Assembly: GCF_016859285.1 (NCBI RefSeq)
Contig: NC_053422.1
Location: forward strand, 12,633,501 to 12,697,500
Direction of reading: 5' to 3'
From: Xiphias gladius
Lineage: Eukaryota > Chordata > Actinopteri > Istiophoriformes > Xiphiidae
DNA length: 64,000 nucleotides
A program made the translations under genes and the position numbers. The notes beneath the pieces were generated by a model, which was not told where the DNA came from, searched no databases, and saw nothing but the letters and a program-made list of their open reading frames with translations. How positions within the stretch are numbered: the stretch's first letter is position 1; each line of letters starts with the position of its first letter. This document shows positions 36,203 to 51,200 of this stretch, piece after piece.

Positions 36203-39200
36203 ATGTACCTATGGCGCTTGGCCGTCGCCGTAACCCTCGGCTTGGTGTGGTACTTCTCGGACTGCGGCCGCACGGTGACCCAATACCTGCTGTGTTTCCT
36301 CTTCTGTTATTCGCCTCCGTGGTCAGTCGGCTACGGCGGGCGAGAGGTCGGCACTCAGACCGACGACGACACCGGGAAACATCCTCTCCAGGTATCAGAT
36401 GTATGTTGCATGTTTGCCCTCGCGCTTTGCCTTTCATTAAAAAAACAACAACAAAAAAAGTGGGTATCCAAACTGGGTAGTGTTTTAATGAGTAAATAAT
36501 TATAAATGTGAGCGTTTGGACGTCAAATACCACTTTGAACAGTCCTTTCTCCCGTATAAAAGTGAGTGAGATAAGTCCATAAATAATGTAATATAGTCAG
36601 TGTGGTAGCAATGTCTTTAAATTCCCAAATTTCCCCTCTTTACAGGCCAGGTTACACAAATACCTGAGGCCTGAAAAACTTGTTTTTCCTCATCACATAG
36701 CCCAGGGCGATCTAAAGTTCTTAATCTGATCAGCCCCCTGTAGTTGACTTCATAGTTTTTTCTGTTTTCTAGGAAACTGCTGAGGAAGACTCCTTCGGCT
36801 GCCTAACCGACGGGGGAGGCAGCAGGCCCGCTGAACCACTGGAGCCTCAGTATCCACATGTGAAGAAGTCTCTACAGCAAGGTGGGGCATGTTTTACGCA
36901 GAAGACGAGGTGTTGCTTCGCTGCAGCTCAGAAACGCTTTGCACAAGCGGGAGGGGAGTGTTAAAAACCACGTTTCTGCTCAGGACTCCAGGCTGTTTTG
37001 CCTACACATTACGGCTCTGTTTTGACTGAACACAGTTGGAAAGGCCAGTCTGGCATAGACACAGCTGCAGCTTCGAGCTCATGTTACACGAGGCAAGGAG
37101 GAGCTTTGAGGAAAGGAAGAAAAGATGAAAAACACACCCTCGATAGATGGGTTGCACAAGGCTTTGATGTGTTAAACCAGAAATAAGATATCTGTGGTCT
37201 GGTTGTCATGCAGCACTATCAGCTGTGTTTGCTCTGCACCTTTTTTGTGCAGCTTGTGTTGAGCTACACCATTGATATTGCAACTCTGAATGGGCTCTAT
37301 TTCTTTGAGGAAAAACAGTGATTATGAACATGTATTTCATGCTGTCTACATTCACATTGCTCGAGGTTCAAGTCAGACCTTGAAAACCACAGAAAAACTT
37401 TTGAAGACACACAGGTAGAATAAGCTGTTTTTCAGTCATTTGGCACTTAATTTTTAGCAATCTCATTCAAATGTATCCACTGTTAACCCCCTGAAGTCCA
37501 GGTTGATTCTGGTTTTTGTTTGCCGACTCTCCATGCATATATTTTTGTCTTTGTTTAACGCCTTTTAAACTGTCCCCACCCTACATGCATGATGTCCTTT
37601 TTTTCAGCACAAACTCAGCTATAAGGCTGACTTCTCGTTTTGTCAGTTAAAACATAGTATAGAGCTGCCAGGAATCCAAAAACAAAGAAAAAAATGACAC
37701 AGACGGTTATAAAAATGTACAAATCTTTAGTGGTAGTTACTCAAATTATCATCATACAAACAGTTCATGATTGTAATATTTAACTAACACACACAAACAC
37801 AGAAGAAAAATGTGATACATAAAACTATTATACCGTGTTTCTACATAAAAAAGTGATTTATTCCAACTTGTTTTTCTGTCTTTTTCATTGAAAGTCTATG
37901 TGTGACTGAAAAATTAATGGTAATATGAATATTAAATAAATACTAAAAACCAAGTCACAGTTTTAAAAACCTCTTTCAAAAAATGTTTTATCTCCACATC
38001 AGCACTTAAAGATGGCCTCTCAGTTTGTCTCTGCATGAAAATACAATCATATTGCTGTAAATAAAAGGTGCTCACTGTGATCACTGAGACTCCCTAGAGG
38101 GACTCCTCTTCATGTCACCTACAGCTTCTCATGTTCAATGGAAAATCCTGTCGTGGATATTTGAATGAATGAATGAATGAATAATTTCCACAGGATTTCT
38201 TGACCTGACGATATCGGGGGTAAAAAAAAAAGAAAGCTTGAAGTCCCTCAGTTTGACGTTCCGCATGTGTTCGTGGTAACTTGGCGTTAATGTGAATTTC
38301 CTTTCTGTGTGGCTGACGTTGTGACTGCTCTCCGCAGTGTTTGAGTGCGCCTATGCTCAGCTGGTCCTGCCTTGGTACGCTGTTCCCGAGCCACGCGAGA
38401 ACCAGCCTCTGCACCAGGCGCTCAGCAAGGAGTTCGACTTCGTAATTGACCGCATCATTGAGAGAGCCCGAGACTTTGATGTTTGCCAGGCGGTCGTGGG
38501 CTCCATTCGTATTTTGACCCAACACTTGCACAATGCAAAGCAGTCTGACAGGTGAGACTTTACACCTACTTCTTCTTTTCCTTTCTTTTTTGAAATGACT
38601 CGGAATTATCTGCTGGTGCTGCTTCAGTTACTCTTTGAACTCAATAATGTGTATGAACTCTATAAATACCTCAATATTTTTTAATCACCTATGAATAATT
38701 TACCATACTGTTACTTGGTCTGCTGTGTTTTCTGTCGCAGAGAGCTCTTGTTCAGCTCCAGAGCAGATGAGGTTACGGTTCTCCGAGAGTTGTCCGATGC
38801 TCTTGTACGTAACCTTTTTCCCAAATCTCTCTGGGGTCAAGAAGTCAACCGCTGCGCCTTAAATGAGATTGTGGCCCTAAAGGGTAAGAAGGCATTTAAT
38901 TAAAATATCTCTGCAGGAATACAGTCTTACATAAGGACTAAGCCTCCCATCATGACTTTTACAAGTGTGAATTGTATGTAATCCCTGTCAGTGGCATTGT
39001 GAAGTTTTAGGACATGTATTTTGGGTTACATAAAAGGAAGGATCCTTCCCTGCTGATTTGCCAGTTCCCTTTAGGGTTTTGTCATTTTTTTTTAGTAACA
39101 GATTAAATGAAATTTAAATAAATGTATTATGTGGGCGTCTTGCTGTGCAGTAGGTTTTAGCAACTATGCATGTAGCTTACCATAAGTGATCTTTATAGCT

Positions 39201-42200
39201 GTAGTTAAAAAATTATCTGCACGTCCAGACTGCTTTCCATTTTGGTGACTGGAAATTGCTAAACGTTCAAAAAACCGTCCAACGGTGTTTTGTTCAGAGA
39301 TGCATGACTGAGGGGTTTACAGTAATTTGGAATAGCTGGCAGTGCTACACAGGACTTCATTATTATAGTAAAAATCAGTAGAGTGCAGACCTATGCCAAG
39401 GCAAATGTCAAACAGCATACACTAGACTTCACAGAAAAAAATTCAAATTCATAGTGACTGATCCGGATCTGCCCCAAAATGTAATGTCTTCGTCCCTGGT
39501 CCATGCCCCATCCCTCCAAGTTTGGTCTAAAATGGTTTAGTACTTCTTGCATAATCCTGCTGACAAATAAACAGACACGGGCGAAAACATAACCTTTGGC
39601 GGAGGCAATGAATATTCTCCTTTAGCCTAATATTATCAGTTTTCTCATATCGGTTACAGTTATTAATTTGGATGATTTAGGAACACATTTAATTCCCTTA
39701 ATTAAGATATGTAAGACTTATTTTGAACTACCCAAGGCATTTGGAGTCCAAAGAAGTACTAATATGCCAAATTTAAAGTAATAGATTGACACTTTGGGAA
39801 ATACTCTTATTCACATTCATCATCAACATGTGAATTCCTGGAGTCTTGTTGTCACTGTGAAGTTAAGTTGTGGTTGAGTCCGACGCATTAACCCTCCATA
39901 AATCCACAACTTGTCGACATGTTAGTTACTGAGCTTTAGAGGTGCTGGTAGGTGGATTTTGCTTCATTCGGATAGGGCCAGGCTAGCTCTTTCCAGTCTC
40001 TGTGCTAAGCTAAGATGCAACTAACTCATGGCAAGAAAGCAGATAAGCATATTTTAGACATTTTGTGAACTATTCCTTTTGAAACTTTTAATTGTGGAAG
40101 CTATCGTTACAAACTGCAGATGTAGGATGGGGATTCAAAAACATGACTCACTGAAATGCAAATGTATTGTCAAATCTGAATATTTTACCTCCTGATGTCA
40201 GTGTGTGTTTCTGTCATGACAAACAAAGTCTGTAGGATTAGTGTGTTGGCTGTTTTCCTCAGGGTTGGGCCTGTTGGTGACCTGGCTGTCTGACCCCGAC
40301 AACCTGAACCAGCTGGTGGTGTGCCAGCTCGACAGCACTACCCCCAAAGGCTCTGCAGAGGAGCTTTGTGGATCAGACCAGGAACAAGCCTCTCTGGCTT
40401 CGCTGGGGGGCGAAGGCGAAGGCAGTGGAGTGTGAGTGAATGTCATCTTTGGCACCCCGCTGGCATGACCTAGTCATAATGAGCCTTCAGGCAACGACCA
40501 TATCGGCCACCTTCTGTGTTAGAAAGTGGAACTGATGTGTTTGTTTTTGGTTTTTGTTGTTGTTGTTTTGTTTTTTTGGTGCCTGGTTTTTGGATTTCTA
40601 GGAGCCTTGAGGGAGCTGGGATTTCAACGAGCACCAGGATCAAGGGCAAAAGGAAAGGTGTGTTTTTGTGATTGAGTTGTCATAACCTAAAGCTTTTTCA
40701 TTTCAGATCTCTGCAATATCTGAACCTGTATGAATAGCACATGTGATTTTTAACCTGGTTTTGGTTATTTTTGAGTGAGGAAACATTTCAAATGAGGATA
40801 ATGTAGACTTGAGAAAGGCTGGTGAAGTAATTTGCGGGCGTTTAGAGAAGAGATAACTGTGCGATGACTGATTCCCATAACGTCTTGCACAACAGTTTGA
40901 TAAATAGCAATGCGTTGTCAGCTACGTGACGTTAGAATTTTCCATTTCCAGCCTGCCTTTCAATGCATAATTAGTTCTCTGTTTCTTTTGTTTGCTAGTC
41001 CAGACAATTAATTACACAGGCAGCAAGCTGAATGCCAAATAATTTCTGAGCTGTCTTCAAGCAACTTCTATCTCTTAATATTGAAAACAACCCAACAGTA
41101 AAAATGCCTGAGTAAGAATGATTATGCCATGATATTGAACCATCTTATATGATAAATATGCATATTTTCTGTAATGGCCCCATCATACATTCTGAAAACA
41201 CCATTAATTTTCATAATCTTTAAGAAATATTTAACTCTGAAGAGGCATATATTGATTGTTAGGCTATCACATATAGTATAACATTGAAACACTGATTAAT
41301 AACCACGCTTAACGTGCTTACATGCCTAATGAAGTGCAAATAACATCTTGTGAATATTTTTCTTGCATATTTTCCGACCACAGTGATGCTCCACAGTTTT
41401 TTGCACTTCCTAAAAGTGTATAAATGTTATGCAGATTTCCAGTTAAAGTGTCGATTAGGTCAAGATCAATGTCAAGGTAGAATTTATTCTTATTATTCTC
41501 TCCATGCTAAGTACTCAGTACACAGGGGAAAGAAACTGTGTTACTTACGTATTATGATGAACACAATAAAGACATCTAGTACAAAAGACAGTAATATATT
41601 AACATCCGTGAACTTTTCTATGACTTTCACAATTTGGCGATTTTCATATTCAGGCAACAAGATAAAGGAAGGGTGGTCAAAATTTGTGGACAAGGTGAAG
41701 TCCAAGAAAGCCAAAAAGAAGAAGATGAAAAAGATGGAGCAGGAGCTGATGATGAGGATCATGGCGATCCAGGATGACGTGTCCAGCGAGGACGATGTCA
41801 GCAGCAGGGAGGGTTCCATTCACAGCCAGCAGGTCTCTGACAGGGTGAGGCTGCTGCAGATCATACGATATATTAAACTGATGATGACAATTTGTGAAGC
41901 CTGACAGCCCATTTTCACTTTTTGGCCAAACACCATTAGGAGGACAGTGATCTGGAGGACTACTTGGCAAGTGTCCAAGAGGACATGATGGAATTCAAGC
42001 TGTCATATGAGATGTGGCGTGTTGGCAGCTGGGCTGTAAGCATCCCTCATGTGAGTAATAAATATCACTGACAGTATGGAATGTCCTGGAGGCTTGTTAT
42101 CTGTCTGCTGAGGCTCTGTAAAAGCTTGTCCTTGGATGGTATGTTAATGTTTGAGCTGGAGTTTGAGCAGGAGTTACCTGTGTTGCAGGCCGACTGGGAG

Positions 42201-45200
42201 GATGAGGAGCTAATCTTCAACATTCACCTGGAGGAGAATAACAGCCCTGAGAACCTACAGTGGGACATTAAGAAGACCTACATGGATGTGATATATTTTC
42301 GCAACATATGGCAGGTAAGACAGTTGGAAAGCCTTGTTTTTGTGTTTTGTTTTTCTTTTTCTTTTTTTTGTTTCTTTTTTTCTTTTTTTTTCTCTCTAAT
42401 ACTCTGCCATATACACTATTAGGTACACCTACCTATACCCACCTACCTAAGTATATATATACATTTTAGTCAAGTACTGTATTAAGTAAAAATTTTGTAC
42501 TTTTTGTACTTTTTTTTCCATTTTTTTTACTTTTCCACTCCACACACCACACCACTTCAGAGACATATTTATTCTACTCTACACTACATTTATTATTTTT
42601 TTTTTTACTTACTTTTTACTTTTAAGATAAAGATTTTTAATTAATTAATAATTCAACTTTTTAATAAACACACACATTAGAGATTAAAGCAGTGGTTGGT
42701 TTCAAACCTCTTGGCTTGGCTTCTTCTTTAAAAACAGTGTGTGTTGTTGTCACATTCAGATGTCTGGAGTTTTTTTACAGCTCCGCCAAACCGTGGTTTT
42801 TACCTCTAAACTTCTCACATGGTTTCTTTTCAGTAAATGTTCAGATTATCCAGCATCTCGCCAAAAATCAAAGATGCGAGAAAACGTCCAAAGACTGAAA
42901 ACAGATCAGATGAGATCAGATTTTTTTTTTTTTTTGCCCACAATAGCGGATCCAGCCCTGTAAACGCAGGCACACCTCTATGCGTCTCCTTTAATTGACC
43001 GCACGGCAGCTGCATAGACAAGAATCCGCTTCTACCTTTCTCTCTGAGTGATCATTTTACAAGTAAATATAGCCGATGTACAGCTGATATAGCACAGCTG
43101 ATGTATTTATCTTATGTGTATGGTGATTTTGTCAGATGACATCGCGGTTATAAAATCAGGATTTTAGCAGGGCAGAACAGCAGCTTGGAAATGGCTTGGA
43201 AGTGACTGCTGGTTAACATGTAGTCTTAATATGACACGTTTCAGTTACTGTGTCATATTTTAACTGTTGTCTGACAACAGAAAAAGAAAAACATGTATAA
43301 TAATATATCAGTCAGAGGGAACAAAACAGTACGTTTACTTTAATACTTGAACTACATTTTGCTACTAATAATTTTTTACTTGTACTTAAGGCGAGACACT
43401 ACAGGCAAAAATCGTCTTTTCATGCACCAATCTTCTTTCTGGCTAGTGGAAAGAAAATGTCCAAAATACACATCTAGGTGTTTATTTTAATACACTTTAT
43501 CTGTTTGCATCTGTAGATTTCAGTTACAATACATATCTTTAAGGCCGTTTTCTCTCTCTATCACTTGAGTAGCACTTGCATATACAGAACTTTCCAGTTT
43601 TATTCTTATCTATATTCTGAAGGTTTTTAAAGAGGGCTTGTTCATATATCCTTCATGGTGTGATTTTATATAACATTTTATTCCTAAAAACATGGCAATT
43701 TTTTTTTTTATGGCAGTTAACAGTATTTTATGATTTATGGAGTGATAAAAAGAGATGTCCAAAATCCCCTCTGTAAAAACTTTTTGCTCTTATGTCAACA
43801 AAATGAAACAAAAAATTTTGAACCTGGCTTTATCCAATTTTTAGATTTTTGTCCTGAAAATGTATGCAAATTAGTTCATATTTAATTAGATATCTCCTCA
43901 TTTGCATATTTAAACATAATATTTTTGAAAACTTGTAACACAAAAAATAAATAAGTAAGTAACCTGTATTAATAAAGAGCCTTTTGAAACCAGAGTTACA
44001 AGCTACTGTACAGTGCAAACATTGAAGAAAATAAAAAGTTTAACAGGAAATAACAATAAAAAACAATTAAAACAATACCCCCCCATAGGGCAACCACACA
44101 TTACGAGACAAAGTGCTTATGAAACAGGTGAGTTTTTAACAGTTTCTTAAAACTATCGACTGAATCAGCAGTTTTTATAACTAGGGGAAGACGGTTCCAG
44201 AGGGTGGGGACCACAACTGCAAAAGCACCCTTGGTTTTAAACCTAGATTTCAGGGCCAGGAGGCACTAGTCAGATGACCTCAGTGATCTCACCGTGGCTA
44301 GGGGACACAGCTATTAGGAAATATAAAAAGGGGGCCACGCTATGTAGTGCTTTATAGGCAACTAAAACAACTTTAAACTCAATTCTACATTCAATGGGTA
44401 ACCAATGTAAGATGTCCAACACTGGTGTGATGTGTGACCTACATCGTTTATTAGTTAAGTCTTGCGTCTTAAGTCTTAATCAAAATGGGAGGAGACAAAA
44501 ATATTGACGATTTTTAGCAGATCTTGAAAGGATAGTATAGTTTTTATTTTCGTAATGTTTCTTAGTTGGAGGATTGGACCACTTTTTTTATGTGCCACTC
44601 AAAGTTCTTATGTTGATCCAAGAAAATTTCCCAAGTCTTTTGAGGCTTGCTTAACATTTTGCTGCTAATCGACCAATAAACTGTTTAGTTTTCTCAGAAA
44701 TCCTCTCAGGGCCTATGACTAGGAGTTCCGTTTCATTTTGGTTAAGTTGAATGAACTTATCCAACATCCAGTCCTTAATAGCTGTTATGCAGTCTTGCAA
44801 GTTGAGAGTTTATTAGGTTTATTTGAAGTGGAATAAAGGTATAACTGTGTATTGTCCACATAACAATGACAAGAAATATACTTAAATCGACTAATTTTAA
44901 GAGACCAAAGGGGAGCATGTACAGTGCATTAAAAGATTAGGACCAAGGATTGAACCTTGGGGTACATCAAACGTCAGCCGAGCAGGTGAGGGGACATAAT
45001 GATCAATGGCCACAGAAAAACTTATGATTGACGGGAAACCAGTCAAGGGCAGTCCCTATTATACCAGCCCACTTCGGAAGCCTACCAAGGAGAATAGAAT
45101 GGTCTGCAGTGTGCACTCAGGTCAAGCAGCAACAAAACGGAGCAGTCCCCGGCATCCGCGCACATTAAAATTGATCAATTGAAACCTCGAGCAGAGTAGT

Positions 45201-48200
45201 TTAAGTACTGTGCCTTACTGGAAAACCAGATTGGAATTAATCCAAGATTTCGTTGCTGTCCAGGACCTGTACAAGTTGTTTGCATACTACTTTTTCCAAG
45301 ACCTTGGAAATGAAAAGGAGTTTCGATATAGATCGGTAGTAACTGGGAAGCAAAGGATGTAGGCTTGGCTTTTTTAAGAGTGGCTGAAAAATAACATGCT
45401 TAAAATAATCAGGCACACAGCCAGTGCTAAGAGAGCTATTTACATTAGAGACTAAGTATGGTCCCAATGAACCAAAAAAACAGCTTTAAAAAGAGAGGTT
45501 GGAACAATGTCAACAGAGCTAGATGAGGGGCACATCTGGGAGACAATGCCTTAGTTTTTCCAATTTTATTTGGCTAAACTGGCTCAATAAAGAGAGAGTC
45601 AACCACAGGAGTACAGGAATGCAATATTTTAGACCTTATATCAGTGACATTGTCCATGAAAATGTTAAAAACATTTCAGTTATCATTTGAAAAGACCACA
45701 AGAGGAGGAGGAGCAGGGTTCACCAAACTATCGATAGTGCTAAACTAAGGTCTGGGATTTTTTAAACATTTTTGTTAATCAAATTAGAAAAATAAGATGT
45801 TCTTGCCTCTTTCACTTTCTCATTAAAAGATGAAAGCAATTCCTTCATATGAATAAAATGCACCTCCAATTTAGTGTTTTTCCACTTACGCTCAAACTTA
45901 CTGCACTCTTTTATAAGACAGCATATGTCATTCATCCAAGGTGATGAGTTAACGGTACAACTAGATTTGTCTTTAGGTGGAGCAATACTAATCTATAATA
46001 ATCTAATCGAAAATAATCTAATGCAAATTTGTCCACAGAGTGGCTGTTAAGAGTGCGAGAACGTGCCATGCATTTGATGGATTGGGCGTCAGCATTGAAG
46101 ACAGTATCAAAAATCTTGTAGTCAGACACAAAAAAGTCATCAGTGCATAGCGCATTAAGAGTAAAAACAAATCAAGTGTATGACCATTATCGTCAGTTGG
46201 CCCTGATACATGTACAATTAAATTTCAGTGAGTTGTACTTAAAAACTCAGCGGCAAATTTATCGGATGCATCAACACCATTTATATTAAAATCACCAATG
46301 ATCAAAACTTTGTCAAATTTAACAACCACAGATGATTAAAAACTCAGAATATTAGATTAGAAAAACCAGTATTTGGGCCAGGTATGTGGTAAATCAACAC
46401 ACAGTAAAAAGGATTAGCCAATCCTGAGCATATACGCCTGAAACTGTTTGGAAAAACCAGCAGTTAGGCCTGTGTCGACCAGTGAATGTGTTAATGCTGG
46501 GGGAAGACAATATGTGGGGGGCTGGCACAGGAGACTGTGTCATGAGATGAGACAGGAGAGGGAGCTGGGGGTTTCGGAGTGGGTGAGTGCTGTGTAAACA
46601 GTCAGTTGAAAATAATTGTCTTAATTGAGGTAATCAACTGGGGAGGTTTCATGGTGATAACTATTAGTTAATATTTTGACCCTATTCACCTGTGGTGTCT
46701 TGCCTTTTTCATGCAGGACTTTTACTTGTGGAGTATTTTACAGTGCTGTATTTTTATAGTGCTTTTACCTAAGTAAAGGATCTGAATACATCTTCCACAG
46801 CTGCCTACCTAACACTAATGTAGTCTAATACCACAATACTGTAATAAACATTTATATCTCTAAGGGTACGCTAAGTAACAGGCAGCCCTCTCTGTATCAT
46901 ACAATACAGTTCACCAGCACCACAAACTACTTCCTTTTAAAATGATCATAAAGTTGAACCGACAGTTCTCTAAAACAGTTTCAACAAAAGCTGAACATTA
47001 TAGCCCTTTCTGAAGGTAGGATTTATTGAAGGACTGTTGTATTAGAATGCATTATTGTTAGATAGGTGTACCTAATAAACTGGCAACTTAATGTAAAGTC
47101 TGCATACTCTAAATAAATCAAACCTAGTAGAAAACCAGATATTTCCATGTGCTCTGCAACATGAAGTAAAAAAACCCCACTCTGGACAAACTTAAAACTT
47201 GGTATTTATTTAAGCATTTTCAGAAAGTGGGAAGGCAATGCCATGCTTAATTAGGCTCACTTGTCACTTGTCTTACATTGTCTGCTTTTAACTAAACTGT
47301 ACTGTACTTGTGTACTGTTTTTTGGTGACATGAAAGGCATTCGAATCACCAACTTGATGTCCGTGTTGCAAGCTAGCAAACCAAACCATGATGCACAAGG
47401 GAGATGATGCCAATATATTGTTGTCATTATAACTGTTATCATAGTCCCTAACATTTTTATGGGGTAATTACACTCCCTGCACTGTTAGAGCTTGTCTCCG
47501 CCCGGCACAAGGTTTCTGTCAGGATGTCAGAGTGTGGGAGGGTGGGTATGAATGATGAGAAGGTTGTTCCCCCCCTTTTTTTTTTCTTTTAAGCCAATAT
47601 TAAACTAATACTCGCATGTTCATATGTTTTTAATCATTCTTCCTCTCCACACTGTCCATAAAGAGTTTCTCTCGTAATTAAATTCCAAAACGATTGAACT
47701 AAAAAGACTGCAGCTTTAGAAGATACCCAATTGATTTTCTAACTTGGATGGCTGAAGCCTCATTATCTCCAGCTGAACTCGAGAATGTATTGTTACACAG
47801 AACATGGACTGCAGATTTTGTCCCGATCTTATACGTTGGAATCACATTAGGAATGAAACTTTTTCAGGACTGGGATGAACAATTAGAGCAACCAAAAACT
47901 GTTTCAATGTACATAGGGACATGTGAGTGTTGTTTTCAGATAGACTAAAAAAATGTGAACCTATCCTTGAATGTCAGAGTGGTGTCAGAGGTTCTGACTC
48001 TGAGGAGTTGAGGTGGGGCCAGGGTGGAGTTAGAATGTGAAGTACAAGATAGCAGGACAATGAGGCAGTAAAGAGCAACTGATTGTTTGGGAACACCTTT
48101 CACACTCTTCCAGCCCATATTCAGTAAAAAGCTTTTCCACTAGTTTTTCTACTGTATGAGGTTATCGCAGAAATGTCAACATAAATGGCATGGATGTATA

Positions 48201-51200
48201 TGCTTTATAATTGTTTCTTTATAAATCGTTGAGTGAAACACGGTACTGGAACAACAGTTGAAAATTACAAATTCACTTTGATGTCCTATCACCATGTGGT
48301 CCAATGTTATGAATTGCTATTAGACAATTTCACAGATGATTTTCTACAAATAGACAGGTATCTTGGTGTGTACTAACTGAAAGGAAATCTTCTTGTCGGG
48401 AATTTTTTTTTCCTTTTGAGTTCAGAGAAAAGAGTTGTGTTTACTCCTCAACTGTCTATTCATCATGAGCCAGAGGTTTTGAAAACAAAATACAGCTTTT
48501 GTTTAAGAAGTCTGGAATTCAGCTTTTTGCACTTGTCAGGATTCAACCACCCTGCCCGCAATCCTGGCACTGGAAGAGTCAAAGGTCAACGATGGGGTTA
48601 AAGAAGAAGCTAGAGTATCAGTGGAACACTTTCTCCAGGTGAAAGAAACAAAACAATCTTAGATGTGTTGACAGATAATCACTTGAAAAGCTTTATGGCT
48701 CAACACTTTCTTTTCTTTTCCAGGAATTAGTTTCCAATAATTTGATCGGCCACACTCAACCGGTTTTTCAGTTCCTGTGCCCACTTGACAAACTTCTGAA
48801 TGAAGAGGAACATTATGAAGGCGTGTGGGGCCTTCTCAGCGGCTTGGCCTACTTCCTGACTCCAGGTCAAGAGGAAGAAGAGGTAAAATTTCACTTCCCT
48901 GCTTTTATTCATGTTGACATCTTTAAAAGGATCACTCTGGTTTATTACATGAATCGACAAAATAATCAACAGATTAATCGATGATGAAAATAATTGTTAG
49001 TTGCAGCCCTAAATGTGACAATAAAATGACTTCAGTGCCTGCCTGAATTACTGAATTCTTCATTAATCGGAAGCACAGATATTATGACAAAAGCTATTGG
49101 AGATAGAAATGGAGACAGTCAAAGTCAGCTCATTCAAATGCTGCATTAAAGGGGCTCTCCAGTGATTTAGAATCGCACTTCCATAAAGTTGGGGGGCGTG
49201 GTTAAAATTGAAGCAGTTGAAGTTGAGATATCATTACTTTTATCCCCTGCTATGAGTCAAGCTCCTAAAATACTGGATCCTACATTTACTCATTGCAACC
49301 TGATATTCGCTTTCATTAGACCCTCACTGCAGGATAAATGCCCACATCTTTCAAACTCCACACCCCCTGTTTATAAAGCAGGCTTTCTGTTGTAATTGTG
49401 AAGTCTCAAGCTGAAACTGAGATAATTCTGATGATATCTCTTAGACTTGAGAAAACTCCCTACAGAGCTACAAAAGATATTATAAAACTATTTTCACATG
49501 CCTTAGAATAGCACCCATAAAGAGTAAATTGAACTTCATGTTTAAAAGTGGTTGACCACCCCTTCAACTGGCCCCTTAACCTATATATTTGGATTTGTTT
49601 GGTTGCTGGTGTCTGCACCATGCTGCACCATAAAGGCCAGAGCCACTGTGTCAGCTGTCACAACCTGATCGTTTTGTTTTTCTTTGCAGAACTCTAGCCC
49701 TCAGACAGAAGCCCCAAAAGAAATCATAACTCCATGTCCACACCCAGAATCCACAGTTCAGCCGTCAGAAAACCCTGGTGCCTTTACTCAGAATGGCACT
49801 TATGTTCCAAGTGCTACTCTCCCAACTATCATCATCTCCCAATGTGATCCTCCTTCAGAACAGCCAGAGGAAGCAGAAACAGAAACTGAAACACAGTGTG
49901 CTGTAAACTCAGACCATTCAAGTAATGAAAACTGCTCCCAAGACAAAACAGAAGACTCTGATAACCCCTTAACCTCTCACTTTAAAACGATCATCAAAGG
50001 ACTGACCCGATCCAAGTCACAAGAGTCTCTGGCCTCAACAAAAACCAGCAGCGATGAAGACCCACCTAATTCAGACTCCACGCCGTGCTGCAGCCAAAAT
50101 AGAAGCTCACAGGGGGAGAGTGCAGAAGGCCCGTCATGGCTTAATTTCAGTGCAAGGTCAAATAAAAAGGAAAAAATATGTTTAAAGTTGTCAGGTGGAG
50201 CAAACAAGGCTAAAGGGAAGGAGCATGGCACTTTGCCAAGAGGAGAGGACTCCCAGGGTCAGAAGAGCCAAGTCAACTGGGAGCAGCTGGAGGCGACCAA
50301 AGCCATATTTGATTTGCTGAAAGAAATATCTGGTTTGTTTAGTTTTTTAAACTGAGATGGTATTGTTCACAGCATTAAGGGCTTCCAGATCATATATACG
50401 GTGCATATATTGGTGTTTTTTGGGGGGTTTATTTGTTTCGTTTTTTTTAATCTGTAGTCCATTTACTTGAAATCATCTGTACTTTAGTGCACTTGGATTG
50501 ATTATGCGTTTATACAGGCACTTGTTTTAGTTTTTCTCAGTACCATAAGCAAATTAACATGTAGAGACTTGATACTTGCCTGAGAAAGATAATCCTTTAC
50601 ACTGAAAATTAAGCTGTCTTTATTAACCATCATGTGGTATTTATGGTCCAAGTATAGCTTGTTTTGATAAGTCCCTTGGGTGGTGCATTCGTGTGTTTCT
50701 GAGTAGCTCAGATAATTCAGGATTGACAGCTGGTAGCCAAACAGCATTGTATTCACAAGCCATCTGTCAAAAAAAGACAATGAGATGATAGACAATAAGC
50801 AAACATTAATGCAATGAAAAGGGTAATGTTAATAGGGTAACTTGATGTATTGAAAGGTTTGTCTATGTCGATTCAAAATCATGTGCGTTGTCAAAGAAGC
50901 TTCGTCAGGAAAGTTAATCAAATAATCTTTTAACTGCATTACCATGTAACAACAGTACAGCCTCGACAAAGAAAGATACATTTTCACTGTGATGAGTTAT
51001 CAACCTCAGTCAGGCTTCAGACCTATGAAAATTCATTTACACCATACTGAAATACACCGAAAACAGTGACTTGCTCAAAAGTAGGAAAATGCATTTAAAA
51101 ATCTCAACAGCTGTGGTATGCTTTAGGAAATCATTGGCAGTCATTTTAAACTTTTATTCTTCATATGGATTTTGAATAAAAGGACACCGTATAATTTGAA

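Larger units (their letters stand above)
42430..46800 (+). mobile_element. MITE-A copy split by two later insertions (intron 9)
   Basis: Three ordered MITE-A pieces are visible: about 42440-42680 (AGTCAAGTACTGTATTAAGT, then TCTACTCTACACTACATTTA), about 43325-43395 (ACGTTTACTTTAATACTTGA), and about 46695-46800 (AGGACTTTTACTTGTGGAGT ... CATCTTCCACAGCTGCC). The first gap holds a dispersed repeat copy and the second holds a LINE. This accounts for most of the 6.2 kb length of intron 9. Confidence 0.5.

Noticed and set aside
35971-36480. 169-codon frame overlapping sorting nexin exon 1
   Set aside because: It begins in the promoter, runs out of frame with the confirmed 36203 start, and runs on into intron 1. 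The 36203 frame is supported by continuity through 16 exons.
47748-47948. Additional sorting nexin exon in intron 9
   Set aside because: Joining exon 9 (ends 42314) directly to 48540 gives a continuous phase-0 frame and sensible PX sequence, so no extra exon is needed.
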